64,000 nucleotides of DNA, taken from contig NZ_CP117879.1 in the NCBI RefSeq assembly GCF_028736155.1, positions 310,001-374,000 of the forward strand, read 5' to 3'. The notes beneath the pieces were generated by a model. The model did not search any database. It worked only from the letters and a program-made list of their open reading frames with translations, and was not told the DNA's origin. Position numbers and translations under genes: made by a program. Numbering within the stretch: the first letter of the stretch is position 1; every line of letters starts with the position of its first letter. This DNA is from Flavobacterium sp. KACC 22763. GTDB lineage: Bacteria; Bacteroidota; Bacteroidia; Flavobacteriales; Flavobacteriaceae. This document shows, in pieces, positions 15,170-25,600 of this stretch.

Positions 15170-17029
15170 TTAATTTGGTTTTGCTATCTCAACACTTAAT
15201 TCTGTATTCTTTAAGTTTAGCTCCGTTGGCTGCATTCCTGTCAGAAGAATATTTTTTCCTAATACATCTTTTTCAATTTTGTTTCCGCTAATTTCTACAT
15301 TTTTGCAGGCCTCAATTCTAAAGTTGTATTTCTCTGGATACCAAGGAGTAAAAGCATAACTACGCTTGATCAAATTGTTTTTAAAACTTAATCCGTCTAC
15401 AGAAACGGCGTAAAGAATAGGGTAGTCTGAAGGGTTAAAACTGTTATTTTCTATTTTTATATTTTTATGAAATGGCTGCAAAGCATTTGGTGCTGGAATT
15501 TCAGGATAAATGCTTATAATTGCTTCGCAAAATTGATAATAAGAGGAATTGCAAGGAAATCTAAATTCATTGTTTTTGATGGTAATATCTTTTACAGCAC
15601 CGCTTTCGAACCAATAATTTGCATCTCCCGCTATAAGAATGGCCGAGCCACTGGTTTCGAAAATATTATTAGATATTACCACTTTTCCTGGAGTAGATAT
15701 TAAATAACCACGCGCACGATTGCTGCCCACAAAGCAATTTGTAATTGTAGCATTTGGCGTCCAACTTAGATTTTCCAGAACAAAATTGGCATCTATATCG
15801 GTCGGAATTTTTTCTTTGAATCTGATAATAAAATGATCTACATCTAACGGTTCAAAACTTGAAACAATTCCGTAAGACATCGTGTTCATTTCTTTTTTCT
15901 GAATAAAGCCAACTTTATCTCCAGTCACAGCCCATAATAATCCGTGAGACATATTTTGTCCAAAGTTACATTTTACCGAATAGTCGTCTATTTTTTGCAT
16001 TACCGGCACATAGGTTCCATGAATGTTAATAGGATCATCCATTAGGCCTTGTGCGTCACAATTGTCTATTATGATTTCGCCCTTGCATCCCATAAAATGC
16101 AAACCATCATCATGTCCGCTGAGATATCGATTTTTTTTAGGATTTGGAATCATATTTACTTTTCTCATCTCAATATTTTCGCAGTATTGAGATAGAATTC
16201 CTAATCCAGAAGTATGGTAAACATTAATATTCTCTAGTTTAGTGTTTTTGCTATGAAATAAAAACATTCCAGCGTGATCACGTTTTCCGTGTCTTAATAT
16301 TACAAAGTTTCCAACGGCGGGTGTTTTGGTAAAATTTCCTTTCATTACTACCAATCCTGGTTTTACTTCGCTGTAAATTACATTCTTTAAATCTCCTTTT
16401 ACACAACCATTATCACCGGTATTTGCTGGAATAATATGGTTTTTGTCAAATTCAATTAACCACGAACCTTCAGAGAGCGCCCAGTTTTCATTAGTATTTT
16501 CTCCTATAAAAGTCAAACCTTTTTCATGGATTTTGTAGGGAGATTGAGCTATATCAATTTTCATTAGAATGTGATTTTCATCTGCTTCAATAATTTCGGC
16601 TTCAGATGTTAGAGGAACATCCCAATCGATGTTTACATTTTTGATTGTGATGTTTTCTGCATTATCTAATGTAAAAGGCTGAATATGCTCATGGTACACA
16701 AAATCAGATTGCTGAGCATCAATCGTAATATTTTTTTTGTTTTTTATGAGAATGGCCAGTTTTCTGGTATCGGCATCATAAGTATTGCTCTCATAATAAG
16801 TTCTGTAATAATTGGCATCAGGATAGAAATCATAACGTCCTTTCTGAAAAATTATTTCTACAGATTCGCTTCCCAATCCTTCAATAAGCTGATTAACTTT
16901 TGCAGTTAAATTTTCTTTGGTATTAGCCATAATACCATAATCTTTTACGTTTATTTTTTTTACCTTATTTTGAGCAGTGCAAATGGTTAACAAAAAAAAT
17001 GAGATGGATGTTAAAAAGAATTTTTGCAT
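15170..17029 (-). CDS. GH110-type alpha-1,3-galactosidase
   Basis: A 619-residue exported right-handed beta-helix enzyme of GH110, which inverts and releases terminal alpha-1,3-linked galactose, as in blood-group B or linear alpha-Gal. The signal peptide is MQKFFLTSISFFLLTICTAQ. Family hallmarks are HTSGLGILSQYCENIEMRKV, PNPKKNRYLSGHDDGLHF and GLMDDPINIHGTYVPV; the paired Asp residues in GHDDG and MDDP are the likely catalytic region. C-terminal parallel-beta-helix repeats continue (ITIKNNEFRF, IKIENNSFNP). Together with the GH109 gene it suggests attack on both A- and B-type caps. A terminator separates it from the M1 peptidase gene upstream, so it may need its own promoter, which I could not identify. 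Confidence 0.9.
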   Translation of the reverse strand: MQKFFLTSISFFLLTICTAQNKVKKINVKDYGIMANTKENLTAKVNQLIEGLGSESVEIIFQKGRYDFYPDANYYRTYYESNTYDADTRKLAILIKNKKNITIDAQQSDFVYHEHIQPFTLDNAENITIKNVNIDWDVPLTSEAEIIEADENHILMKIDIAQSPYKIHEKGLTFIGENTNENWALSEGSWLIEFDKNHIIPANTGDNGCVKGDLKNVIYSEVKPGLVVMKGNFTKTPAVGNFVILRHGKRDHAGMFLFHSKNTKLENINVYHTSGLGILSQYCENIEMRKVNMIPNPKKNRYLSGHDDGLHFMGCKGEIIIDNCDAQGLMDDPINIHGTYVPVMQKIDDYSVKCNFGQNMSHGLLWAVTGDKVGFIQKKEMNTMSYGIVSSFEPLDVDHFIIRFKEKIPTDIDANFVLENLSWTPNATITNCFVGSNRARGYLISTPGKVVISNNIFETSGSAILIAGDANYWFESGAVKDITIKNNEFRFPCNSSYYQFCEAIISIYPEIPAPNALQPFHKNIKIENNSFNPSDYPILYAVSVDGLSFKNNLIKRSYAFTPWYPEKYNFRIEACKNVEISGNKIEKDVLGKNILLTGMQPTELNLKNTELSVEIAKPN

Positions 17030-17058
17030 TTTTAGTTGAGATTTTTAGTTAAAAAAAC

Positions 17059-17083
17059 AACCTCTCTAATGAACCAAATTAGA
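17059..17083 (-). terminator. Intrinsic terminator between M1 peptidase and GH110
   Basis: On the minus strand a 12-bp perfect stem (ATTAGAGAGGTT with its complement) is followed by a run of T residues. It would stop or reduce transcription from the M1 peptidase gene before GH110, splitting the locus into at least two expression units. Confidence 0.75.
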
Positions 17084-17126
17084 GAGGTTTTCAAAAACAA
17101 AAACAGACCTAAAGGATTCTTACTAA

Positions 17127-19310
17127 TTATTTTTGACTACTAAATCTTTTCATTAATGGCGTTACATGTTTTTGGGTATCGTCATCTAATGAAGCTAATG
17201 CTTTATCTGCTTCGGCTGGCGCGTATTTTGTTAATCCTGATAATCCAGCTGCAATTACGTTGTATGATTGTTCTTTTATGCTTTCTTCCATTAAGCTTTT
17301 ATAAGAAGCATCGCCTGTAGAAGCTAATTTTACAATAGCATTTGCTCTTGCAATAGTTTTTTTGTCGTTTTTAGCAATATCAAGAAGTGTTTTTAAAACC
17401 TGATCTTTGGTTTGTTTTTCATTTAAATCAATTGCTTTGATGCTCAATACTCTTAAATCTTCTTGTGGATCTTTTAAACCTTCCAGTAAAATAAGCTGTG
17501 ATTCCTGACTTCTGTCTTTTGACGCAAATTTTATAGCTTCAATTCGGTTGTAATACGATGGCGCATTTTTATATTGATAAAGATAATCAGCAGCCGTTTT
17601 TTTATCTACATTAACTTCTCCAACTAAGATCTTATCTGGATCTAAATCTATAAATTCAGGTTTTGAAGAAATGTCAAAACTGAAGCTTTGCTGTCTTTTA
17701 TTAATTAAAATATCCTTTCTGATTTTAGTTCCGTTTACGTAAAAATCAACTTTTAAAGGCAGTGTAAAGGTTTGCACCGAACTATCCTGAGATTGATTTA
17801 TTGTAATGATAACTTTTCCATTGGCATATTTGTAAGTCACATCCAGAATCGGACTTCCAGCATTATAATACCATTGTTCAAAATAAGGCAACCAGTCTTT
17901 TCCAGTCACTTCTTCCATCGATAAACGCAATTGATGCGGTTCGCCAGATTTATAAGCATTTGTGGTTAAATAATGATTTAGTCCTTTAAAGAATGCTTCA
18001 TCACCCATTTGATTTTTCATGGCATATAAAATAATCGAACCTTTAGAATAGCTGATATTATCAAACATATCGTCTGCATTTTTGTAATGAAAACGTGCTA
18101 AAATAGGACTGTCACCATTTTTTTGAGAACGCAAATAATTCTGCAATTTTTCATAACGCGATCTGTCTTCCGCATCTTGTCCGGCATCGTGCCCGTGCCA
18201 AAGCACTTCTCCAAAAGTGGCAAACGATTCATTCATGGTTAAGTTTGACCAAGATTCAGCCGTTACATAATCTCCAAACCATTGATGAAAAAGCTCGTGA
18301 GCAATGGTGCTTTCTTGATTATCATCTAATAATTCTCGTTCTGTTTTCTGAACATATTCACCATGAACGGTTGCTGATGTATTTTCCATTGCACCACCAA
18401 AATAATCTTTCACCACAATCTGCGCATATTTCGCCCAAGGATATTCTACGCCAAGCATTTTGCCGTAAAAATTCATCATATCTGGCGTTTTATAAAAAAT
18501 CTGTTTGGCATACGGCGCATATTTTGGCTCTAAATAATAGCTGACTTCTTTACCTTTATAAGAATCTTTATAGATTTTAAAATCACCAACGGCCATCATA
18601 AACAAATAAGGCGCATTTGGCTGTTCCATTTTCCAGATATCCGTTCTTGTTCCGTCTTTATTTACTTTTTGCGAAGCCAATTTACCGTTTGAAAGTGTAG
18701 TATATTTAGCCTCAACAGTCATAGCAAGTTCAGAAGTTGTTTTCTGATTTGGTTTGTCAATTGTTGGGAACCAGCAAGACGAAGCTTCTGTTTCGCCTTG
18801 CGTCCATATTTGTATTGGTTTGTCTCCCTTTCCATCAGGATTAATAAAATACAATCCGTTTGAGTTGGTAATCGATTCGCCGGCTTTGCTTTTTAGTTCT
18901 GCTGGTTTGGCAGTGTAATTAATGAAAATCGTGTACTTTTCAGTTTTTTTGTATTTTCTGTTTAAAGCGATAGAAAGTTCCTCGTTATCGTATTTGTATT
19001 GTAACGGAATACTTTTTTTGCCGTCGATAATAGCAATTTCTTTAAAATCCATTCCTTTTGCATCTAGCTTAAGCGAATCAGTTTCGTAGAAATGCGGTTT
19101 TAAAGTAATCCATTCCTTTCCATACAAATAGCGTTTTCCATAATCGAAAGAAACTTCCAGTTTGGTATGAATTAAATCGTGTGTTTTTAAAGGAGTAGCG
19201 CGATAAATGGATAATTCATCAACCTTTTCTGCTTTGTTTTGTGCCTCAATTTTTGGACTCATCAAAACGACAAGACCCAAAAAAATATATTTTAAAAAAT
19301 GGTTTTTCAT
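17127..19310 (-). CDS. M1-family zinc aminopeptidase with HEAT-like C-terminus
   Basis: A 727-residue exported metallopeptidase (signal MKNHFLKYIFLGLVVLMSPKIEAQ). The M1 exopeptidase motif GAMEN is at residues 306-310. The zinc site HELFH is at 338-342 with the third ligand Glu361 in NESFA, exactly the HExxH-x18-E spacing. The region after about residue 590 has alpha-helical HEAT-like repeats (QLILLEGLKDPQEDLRVLSI, IARANAIVKLASTGDASYKS). It would trim peptides from their N-termini in the periplasm or at the surface. Within a glycan locus it could process the peptide part of glycoproteins released by the glycosidases; that link is inferred from position only. Ends 98 bases before the GH110 gene, with a terminator between. 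Confidence 0.93.
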   Translation of the reverse strand: MKNHFLKYIFLGLVVLMSPKIEAQNKAEKVDELSIYRATPLKTHDLIHTKLEVSFDYGKRYLYGKEWITLKPHFYETDSLKLDAKGMDFKEIAIIDGKKSIPLQYKYDNEELSIALNRKYKKTEKYTIFINYTAKPAELKSKAGESITNSNGLYFINPDGKGDKPIQIWTQGETEASSCWFPTIDKPNQKTTSELAMTVEAKYTTLSNGKLASQKVNKDGTRTDIWKMEQPNAPYLFMMAVGDFKIYKDSYKGKEVSYYLEPKYAPYAKQIFYKTPDMMNFYGKMLGVEYPWAKYAQIVVKDYFGGAMENTSATVHGEYVQKTERELLDDNQESTIAHELFHQWFGDYVTAESWSNLTMNESFATFGEVLWHGHDAGQDAEDRSRYEKLQNYLRSQKNGDSPILARFHYKNADDMFDNISYSKGSIILYAMKNQMGDEAFFKGLNHYLTTNAYKSGEPHQLRLSMEEVTGKDWLPYFEQWYYNAGSPILDVTYKYANGKVIITINQSQDSSVQTFTLPLKVDFYVNGTKIRKDILINKRQQSFSFDISSKPEFIDLDPDKILVGEVNVDKKTAADYLYQYKNAPSYYNRIEAIKFASKDRSQESQLILLEGLKDPQEDLRVLSIKAIDLNEKQTKDQVLKTLLDIAKNDKKTIARANAIVKLASTGDASYKSLMEESIKEQSYNVIAAGLSGLTKYAPAEADKALASLDDDTQKHVTPLMKRFSSQK

Positions 19311-19331
19311 TTTATTGTTTTTGAAAGTTCT

Positions 19332-22300
19332 TTACAATTTTTCAATAATTCTGACTTCGCCGTCTTTTTCATCTTCACTCAAAATATTCGATGATTTTTT
19401 GGTGTAAGACAATAAAGTCCACTGAATTATTTTATTAGTTGGATATAAATTGGCCTGAGTTTTAATCCATTTTTCAGCCTCTTGTGAGGAAGAAGTTTTC
19501 TCAATTGCCCAAGCCGAAACAAGATTGTTTGCCGGAAGGAAGTTCATAACCGTATTATCAACTACCGGTTTGAAAGCCACTATTTTATCTAAAGATTTAG
19601 AAGCCATTTCTTTATTTCCAAGACTGCTATAACATTGATGATCCAGCCAGTTTTCTAGTCTTTCATCTATGTTTTCGTCATACGGTTTTCCAACGCCTAA
19701 ATTCTCTGGAAACAGTTTGGCATCGGCAATAAATTGTAACGCTTTTTTGTACTGCTTGTTTTTGATTTCTGCTAAAGCCTGCATCAATTTAGCTTCATGA
19801 TACAATTGTCTTCCTGCTGTTGCACCTTCAAACGGAAGAATTTGCAATTTGGTTAAGAACGAATCGGCTTCACGGTATTTTTTATTTAGCAATAAAGTTT
19901 TAGCGTAAAGCATTCCAATCAAATAATTGTCTTGATGTTTTTTATAGAAAGATTCAGCCGTTGTAAGCGCTTTATCAAATTGTTTTTGAGCGATGTAATG
20001 TTCTGCCAGCATTTTATGGTATCTCCAGCCTTGCGGATCCAATTTTATTGCCTGCTGAAGACTTACCAATACTATTGAAGCATCGTCTTTGAATAAAGAA
20101 GCTTTAGCTCCATAAAACGCAGGATCATTTGGTTTTGAACCGCATTCTGAAAACAATCTTTTAGCTTCTGAAATGCTGTTACGATTCCATTCAATTAAAC
20201 CTAAATGATATTTTAATTGGTATTGATCATTCGTTTTAATTAATGATTTCAAAATTTCAGCAGTTTCATTTCTGAAAGGAAAACTTGTTCCAGGTTTGAT
20301 TTTGCTTACATCAACCGATTTATTTTCTAAAAAGGCTTTCCAATAGATAATTTCAGCACTAGGTTCTGCAATAGAAAACACTTTAAGAGCATCTTCTTTT
20401 CGACTGATATTATTATACCAGATTCCTAATTCAAGAAAAGTCTGTTCTGGCATTTCGTTTTGAATAGCAGAAGTAAAGGCATTTTTAGAATCGTTTGAAT
20501 TGTTCCAAAGATATTTTTCAAAATCAGCGAAATGATTCAGCGGATCTAATTTTGTAATGGTTTTTAAAACCGAATTTGCTTTATCGGAATTATTCTGTAG
20601 ACGATATAAAACCGCTAAAACCTGTAAACCTTCTACATTGTATTGATTATAGATTAAGCTTTTTTCAGCATATTCAACCGCTTTTGAAAGATCGTTTTCT
20701 GCTAAATAAATTTTGCTTAAAGCGGTGTAAGCAGGACTGCGAAATTCAACGCTTGCAGCCGCAATATCAAAACCATCTTTTGCATCGGTATTATTTCCTA
20801 AATGGAAATTAGCCAAAGCATAAAAATAATTGGCAGAAGGATCGTACGTATCAATTGACAAAGCTTTGCTTGCTGTATTTACAGCAGCTTTGTAATCTAA
20901 TTTTCTGATTTGCAAAGAAGCTAATGCGGAAAGAGCAGGAGCGTAGTTAGCATCTAATTTTAAACAGGCATTTAGTTTTTCTTCGGCAAGTACATAATCT
21001 TTAAAACTGATGTAATTTTTCCCCTGCAAATACAATCCGTAAATCGAATTATGGTCAAAATCTTTTGGAATTTCGACAGGACGATTAATATTTCCGTCTT
21101 CAGGAGCAGAATTCCAAACGAGTTTATTTCCGCCTAAAACAAATTTCAATTTATTAGAATCGACTTTTACCTGAATTGAATCTTTGAAAGTTTGCATGGT
21201 ATTCAAAGCAATATCTTTAGAATACACTTTTTTATCGTTTTCAAAAACTTCAATTTTTTCATTTAATTTTTGAAGCGGAGAAAAATAGATTTTTAGCCAG
21301 CCGTTTTCGTTTTTAATATTAACAGAACCATAATTATTCGCTTTTACAAAACCTTTCGTCTGCTTTACAGGAAACCAATATTCGGTCCAAGTATCCGTTT
21401 GATAAGGCGCAAATGAGCGCTGTTTGAAAGGTGTAAGATTACTTCCTTCGCTCGCTTGATTAAACAGTCTTCCGCTTTGCACTTCTACATATTGTCCGTC
21501 GGTATCGGTTAATAATTTTTCCCAAATCATTCCTTGCTGAGACAATCCCCAAATCCATATTTTTTTGCCCGGTTTATCATCGTGATTGCCGTATCTTCCC
21601 ATTCCGAAATCTTCGTCATGATAATATCCTCCAAAGAAATCATCATATTTCCCGAATACGTGATACGATTTGTAACCGCCAAAATTGTTGTTTTTGTAGA
21701 ATGATAAATCTTTACCGTTTTCTTTGTCAATTGGCCACGAATTGTATTCTCCGTTATGACCAATGTAAGTCTGTCCTGGGTAAATAAACTGCAGATTTTC
21801 GGCTGCTTTTATTCCCGTATTCATCCAAGTATAATAAGGCTGTTCAAATTCGGTTGTGTTTGACCAAAACGAATTTGTGGTAAAATAGGCTTTGTCTTTT
21901 GGCAGATTGATGTCTAATTTCCAAGAAGTTCTTGTCAATAAATCTAAAACTCCAATGACACAGCTAATGCTTCCGTCTTCTCGATTTATGATTTTATAAT
22001 CGACAGGAGTAGCGCAGTTTGGCGTGTGGCCGATAATTCCGTAATTGCCTTCAACACCGCCGCTTGTCCACGGTCCGCGCATGGCAATGTCTCTAAATTT
22101 TACCACATGATTATTGTAAACAATATCTTTTCCTGTAGATTTTTCTATAGCCGACCAGACTTTTCCGCCAATTTCTGGTAGAATCATCAGTTTGATATAA
22201 TCGTTTTCAATTTCGATTACTTTCCATTCTTTCTGAATCGGTTTATCGGTAAAACCATCAAAACGGAAATACGGATAAAACTTGGTATCTGGTTTCGGAA

Positions 22301-22427
22301 TCGGATCAGGATCTGAGAACGGATATGTGGTAAATACTTTTTTGTATTCTTTTATAGTGGGGTTGTTTTGTGCAGTGACAAAAAGGCTTCCAAGGAGTAA
22401 AAAGGATAGTAATGGTCTAAATTTCAT
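19332..22427 (-). CDS. DUF5107 and tetratricopeptide-repeat exported protein
   Basis: A 1031-residue exported protein (signal MKFRPLLSFLLLGSLFVTAQ). Residues about 40-370 match DUF5107, with a galactose-mutarotase-like beta-supersandwich look (NDYIKLMILPEIGGKVWSAI, GIIGHTPNCATPVDYKI). From about residue 450 to the end there are TPR helices (ALSALASLQIRKLDYKAAVN, AVEYAEKSLIYNQYNVEG, LDPQGWRYHKMLAEHYIAQK). The domain is frequent in Bacteroidota sugar loci and probably binds or rearranges a carbohydrate while the TPR part holds partners; neither role is proven. It is 21 bases upstream of the M1 peptidase gene, so the two are co-transcribed. Confidence 0.85.
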   Translation of the reverse strand: MKFRPLLSFLLLGSLFVTAQNNPTIKEYKKVFTTYPFSDPDPIPKPDTKFYPYFRFDGFTDKPIQKEWKVIEIENDYIKLMILPEIGGKVWSAIEKSTGKDIVYNNHVVKFRDIAMRGPWTSGGVEGNYGIIGHTPNCATPVDYKIINREDGSISCVIGVLDLLTRTSWKLDINLPKDKAYFTTNSFWSNTTEFEQPYYTWMNTGIKAAENLQFIYPGQTYIGHNGEYNSWPIDKENGKDLSFYKNNNFGGYKSYHVFGKYDDFFGGYYHDEDFGMGRYGNHDDKPGKKIWIWGLSQQGMIWEKLLTDTDGQYVEVQSGRLFNQASEGSNLTPFKQRSFAPYQTDTWTEYWFPVKQTKGFVKANNYGSVNIKNENGWLKIYFSPLQKLNEKIEVFENDKKVYSKDIALNTMQTFKDSIQVKVDSNKLKFVLGGNKLVWNSAPEDGNINRPVEIPKDFDHNSIYGLYLQGKNYISFKDYVLAEEKLNACLKLDANYAPALSALASLQIRKLDYKAAVNTASKALSIDTYDPSANYFYALANFHLGNNTDAKDGFDIAAASVEFRSPAYTALSKIYLAENDLSKAVEYAEKSLIYNQYNVEGLQVLAVLYRLQNNSDKANSVLKTITKLDPLNHFADFEKYLWNNSNDSKNAFTSAIQNEMPEQTFLELGIWYNNISRKEDALKVFSIAEPSAEIIYWKAFLENKSVDVSKIKPGTSFPFRNETAEILKSLIKTNDQYQLKYHLGLIEWNRNSISEAKRLFSECGSKPNDPAFYGAKASLFKDDASIVLVSLQQAIKLDPQGWRYHKMLAEHYIAQKQFDKALTTAESFYKKHQDNYLIGMLYAKTLLLNKKYREADSFLTKLQILPFEGATAGRQLYHEAKLMQALAEIKNKQYKKALQFIADAKLFPENLGVGKPYDENIDERLENWLDHQCYSSLGNKEMASKSLDKIVAFKPVVDNTVMNFLPANNLVSAWAIEKTSSSQEAEKWIKTQANLYPTNKIIQWTLLSYTKKSSNILSEDEKDGEVRIIEKL

Positions 22428-22513
22428 GATGGAGAGCTTGGTTATTTGTGGTTATTTTTTTGCCACAGATTAAATATATTTCAATGATTTAATAGGCATT
22501 AATTGGTGTTAAA

Positions 22514-22669
22514 GTGCCGTTAGGCACTATATATTGGTAGAAAAACATGAGTCGGAATAGATTTAGCGTGCCGTAGGTACGCAACAAAACGATAATTATT
22601 GCGTACCTACGGCACGCTTGATATACTCTAAACATATATTTTCTACCAATATATAGTGCCTAATGGCAC
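22514..22669. repeat. Two nested perfect or near-perfect inverted repeats
   Basis: The outer arms, 22514-22544 and 22639-22669, are 31 bases with one G:T difference; each begins or ends with the small hairpin GTGCC-GTTA-GGCAC. The inner arms, 22565-22584 and 22599-22618, are a perfect 20-bp match (AGCGTGCCGTAGGTACGCAA). The whole 156-bp block folds into one long interrupted hairpin. It fills the gap between the GH-like gene and the DUF5107 gene. This layout resembles paired REP elements moved by REP-associated transposases, though no such transposase gene is in the window. Confidence 0.8.
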
Positions 22670-22689
22670 AAAAATCTTGAATCAGATTA

Positions 22690-25600
22690 TTACTTCACAA
22701 TCAACAACCATCCTTTTCCTTTAGGAACAGTTATTTCGTCTTTTGTTGTGAATGTTTTTGCAGACTGGAAATTGGTAACTTCTGGAGCCGTAATAGTTGC
22801 TTTTGCAGCATTGATTCCTAGTTTTTTCCAGTCGATGTTTAGTTTCACATTTACATCAGCATCTGCCCAGCTTGCGATTGAAATTAAAGCTGTTCCATTC
22901 TTTTTGTAAACTGTTGCCAGAACTTTGTCGTTGTTTGTTTTTATAGGACAGTTTTCGCTCCAGTATCCAATCATTTCAGAACCTTTAATTCCGAAAGAAT
23001 CCCAAACTTTCCAGATGTTTCTTGGGTCAGCACCGTCGCTCCAAGGCAATCTGTTTGTCATTCCATAAACCATTCCTCTCCACGGATTTCCACCATCTTG
23101 AAGCATTTCTCCCATTAATCCAAACGGAATTCCGCTTACTTCAGTCAAGAAAAAGTCAGGCTGATTTTTTTCGTAATCAAAGTATTCTCCAAACCATAAT
23201 TTGTTGATGTACGGAAAGTGCTCCATATATAAGTTGGCACTGTTGTTAAAACCGTCACTTTTGTTGTATTGGTTCGCACTATGCAAATCGATAATTCCAG
23301 GATGTCCGTCTTTCGTCAAAACTCTTTTGATACGTTTCATTGTGATTCTGTCAAAAGCAACGTCGTCTAGATAAATTCCGTCGATACCAACGTTTTGAGT
23401 TAGCCAGTTCATACCTTCAACATAGTAATTGTGCCAACGATTCATACCGCTGTTTACAATTGCAGCATCTTTAATTTCAGGAACAAACCAAGCTGCGATA
23501 TAATCGTCGCCAACATGTTCTTGCAACCAAGAGAATCCGCCGCCTTTTCCTGGAGAATAGATTTCGTGACCTAAACTTCTAAGAGCGAAAGTCTCATAAG
23601 CCTTGTTAGAAACCTCTCTAACTGTATTGTAGATTTTTACTTTTAATCCTTTTTCATGCGCTTCATCGATATAGGTTTTCATCTTTTTAAATTCGATAAA
23701 AGGATAATTGATATACGGATTGATCGCATTTGCGTGATGAATATTGATTACCGTTGCGCCAGTTTTAGCAATAGAATCGATTGGGCTGTATCTGTGGTAA
23801 AACTTTGTATCCCATTGAAAATCTGTGTTAATTGTATGGAAAGGGGTAATTAACAAATTGAAATTATAGTATAACACTTCTCCTTTTTTCATTGTTCTAG
23901 CACCGCTGTAGGCGTTTACTAAAACTGACTTTTGGTTAGGTGTAATTGTAATTCCCCCTTTATTTTCGTTACCCCAAGAAGTTGGCAATAACAAAGGTTT
24001 TTGTAAATAGAAATTCGTGTTTAATGGACGGCTGTATTTTTCGTCTCTCAAAGAAAATTGCAATCCAGAGTTTACAGCACCAATCCAAGCGCCGTCTTGG
24101 TTTTTATGTGCTACATCCCATTTCCAGTCGAAAGTTGCAGGGCGATCTCCACCTTTTTGACCTAATCCCATCATGTATTTTGCAGATGTTGGCTGCATTG
24201 GCATTTGGAAATTAATGTCATTAAAGGCAACATCTTCAAGAGCTGTAACTTTCACGATATAATGTACGAAACCATCAAATTCAACAGAAGCATTTACATC
24301 CATTTGAACTGATTTTGAAGTTGAAGTGCTTTCCCAAGAAACCGTTCCAGCTTCTTTTTTGGTGAATTTTACACCGCTGTTTTTCCATTGCACTTCTTTT
24401 CCTGATGCATCAACAAAATGAAAATCGATTGGTGAGCTTAAAACATCATTTGCTTTTGTTGTTACAGAAGTCATTTCTGGAGTAAAGAAAGTCTGAATTT
24501 GCGCAGGGAATCCGTTTGGAGCTACAATCAGTTTTCTTCCTAATAATGAAATTTCAGAATTGTTTACTGTTAATGGAGTGTAAGGAGCAATAACTGTATT
24601 TTCCTGAGCTAAAGTTGAGTTTAACCATTTTAGACGAGTCATTTTTTCTGGACTGTCGATGCCTCCGTTTTTCGTTACTTGGTTAGAAACCGTAATTTGT
24701 AGATTGATTTCTTTTGATTTTCCGTCAGCAATTACAGTTGCTTTTCCGTTGTAAGTTCCAGCAGCAGCGGTTTGCGGAACATCGATACCGCACCACATTG
24801 CCTGAATTTTTCCTTTTGAAACAGAAACAGTATTGGTGAAAGGATTACCGTCATATTTCGTTCCGTCAGTGTTGATACAGCTGATATCTTTCGCTTCGAT
24901 TGTTGCGCCAGTTGTACTTACTAAATTGGTAAAAGTTACTTTTATGTTTTTTAAATCTTCAAGAGCATAAACGCCTAATTGAAAAGCTAAATATTCACCT
25001 TTCATTGCTGTATCAGAAAAACTGTTTTGAACACCTTTCTGAATCCATCTTTGTGGCAAATCTGATTTTAATTTGATCGAATGTTCTCTGTCTTCTGGGA
25101 AAACTAAAAATGAATTCCCGCTATTTTTTGCTACAAGAGCCGAAGTTTCAGCAGCTGTTGCAATTACTTCCATTGGGTAAAAGCTGTTGAAAGCATTTAC
25201 ACTCTGAATTTCTGTTACAGCCGCATTGTCTTTTAAGTTTGTCTTTACATTAGTAAGCCATTTAGCATCGGCTTTGTTTTCTGGTTTCTGATAAATTCCT
25301 TTAGGGTAATTAGCCGTTCCTTCGTCTACATAAGGCATATAATAAACGTAGTATGTTCCTTTTCCTGAAATAGGTTCAAAGAAAATAGTTCCGTTTTCTC
25401 TATTGATATTTTCGGTTTTTATGTTCTGAATTTCTTTTCCAGACGCATCTTGAACGATAATTTTTTTAAGTTCTGGATTCGTGTCTCTTCTTCGCCATTC
25501 GATTGTTGTTTTAGCAACATTTCCTGAACCAGAAAAAGCAACTACAGCACGGTGATTTCCTAATTGATTCGGATTCCAGCTGTCATTTCCGTCTGAATAT

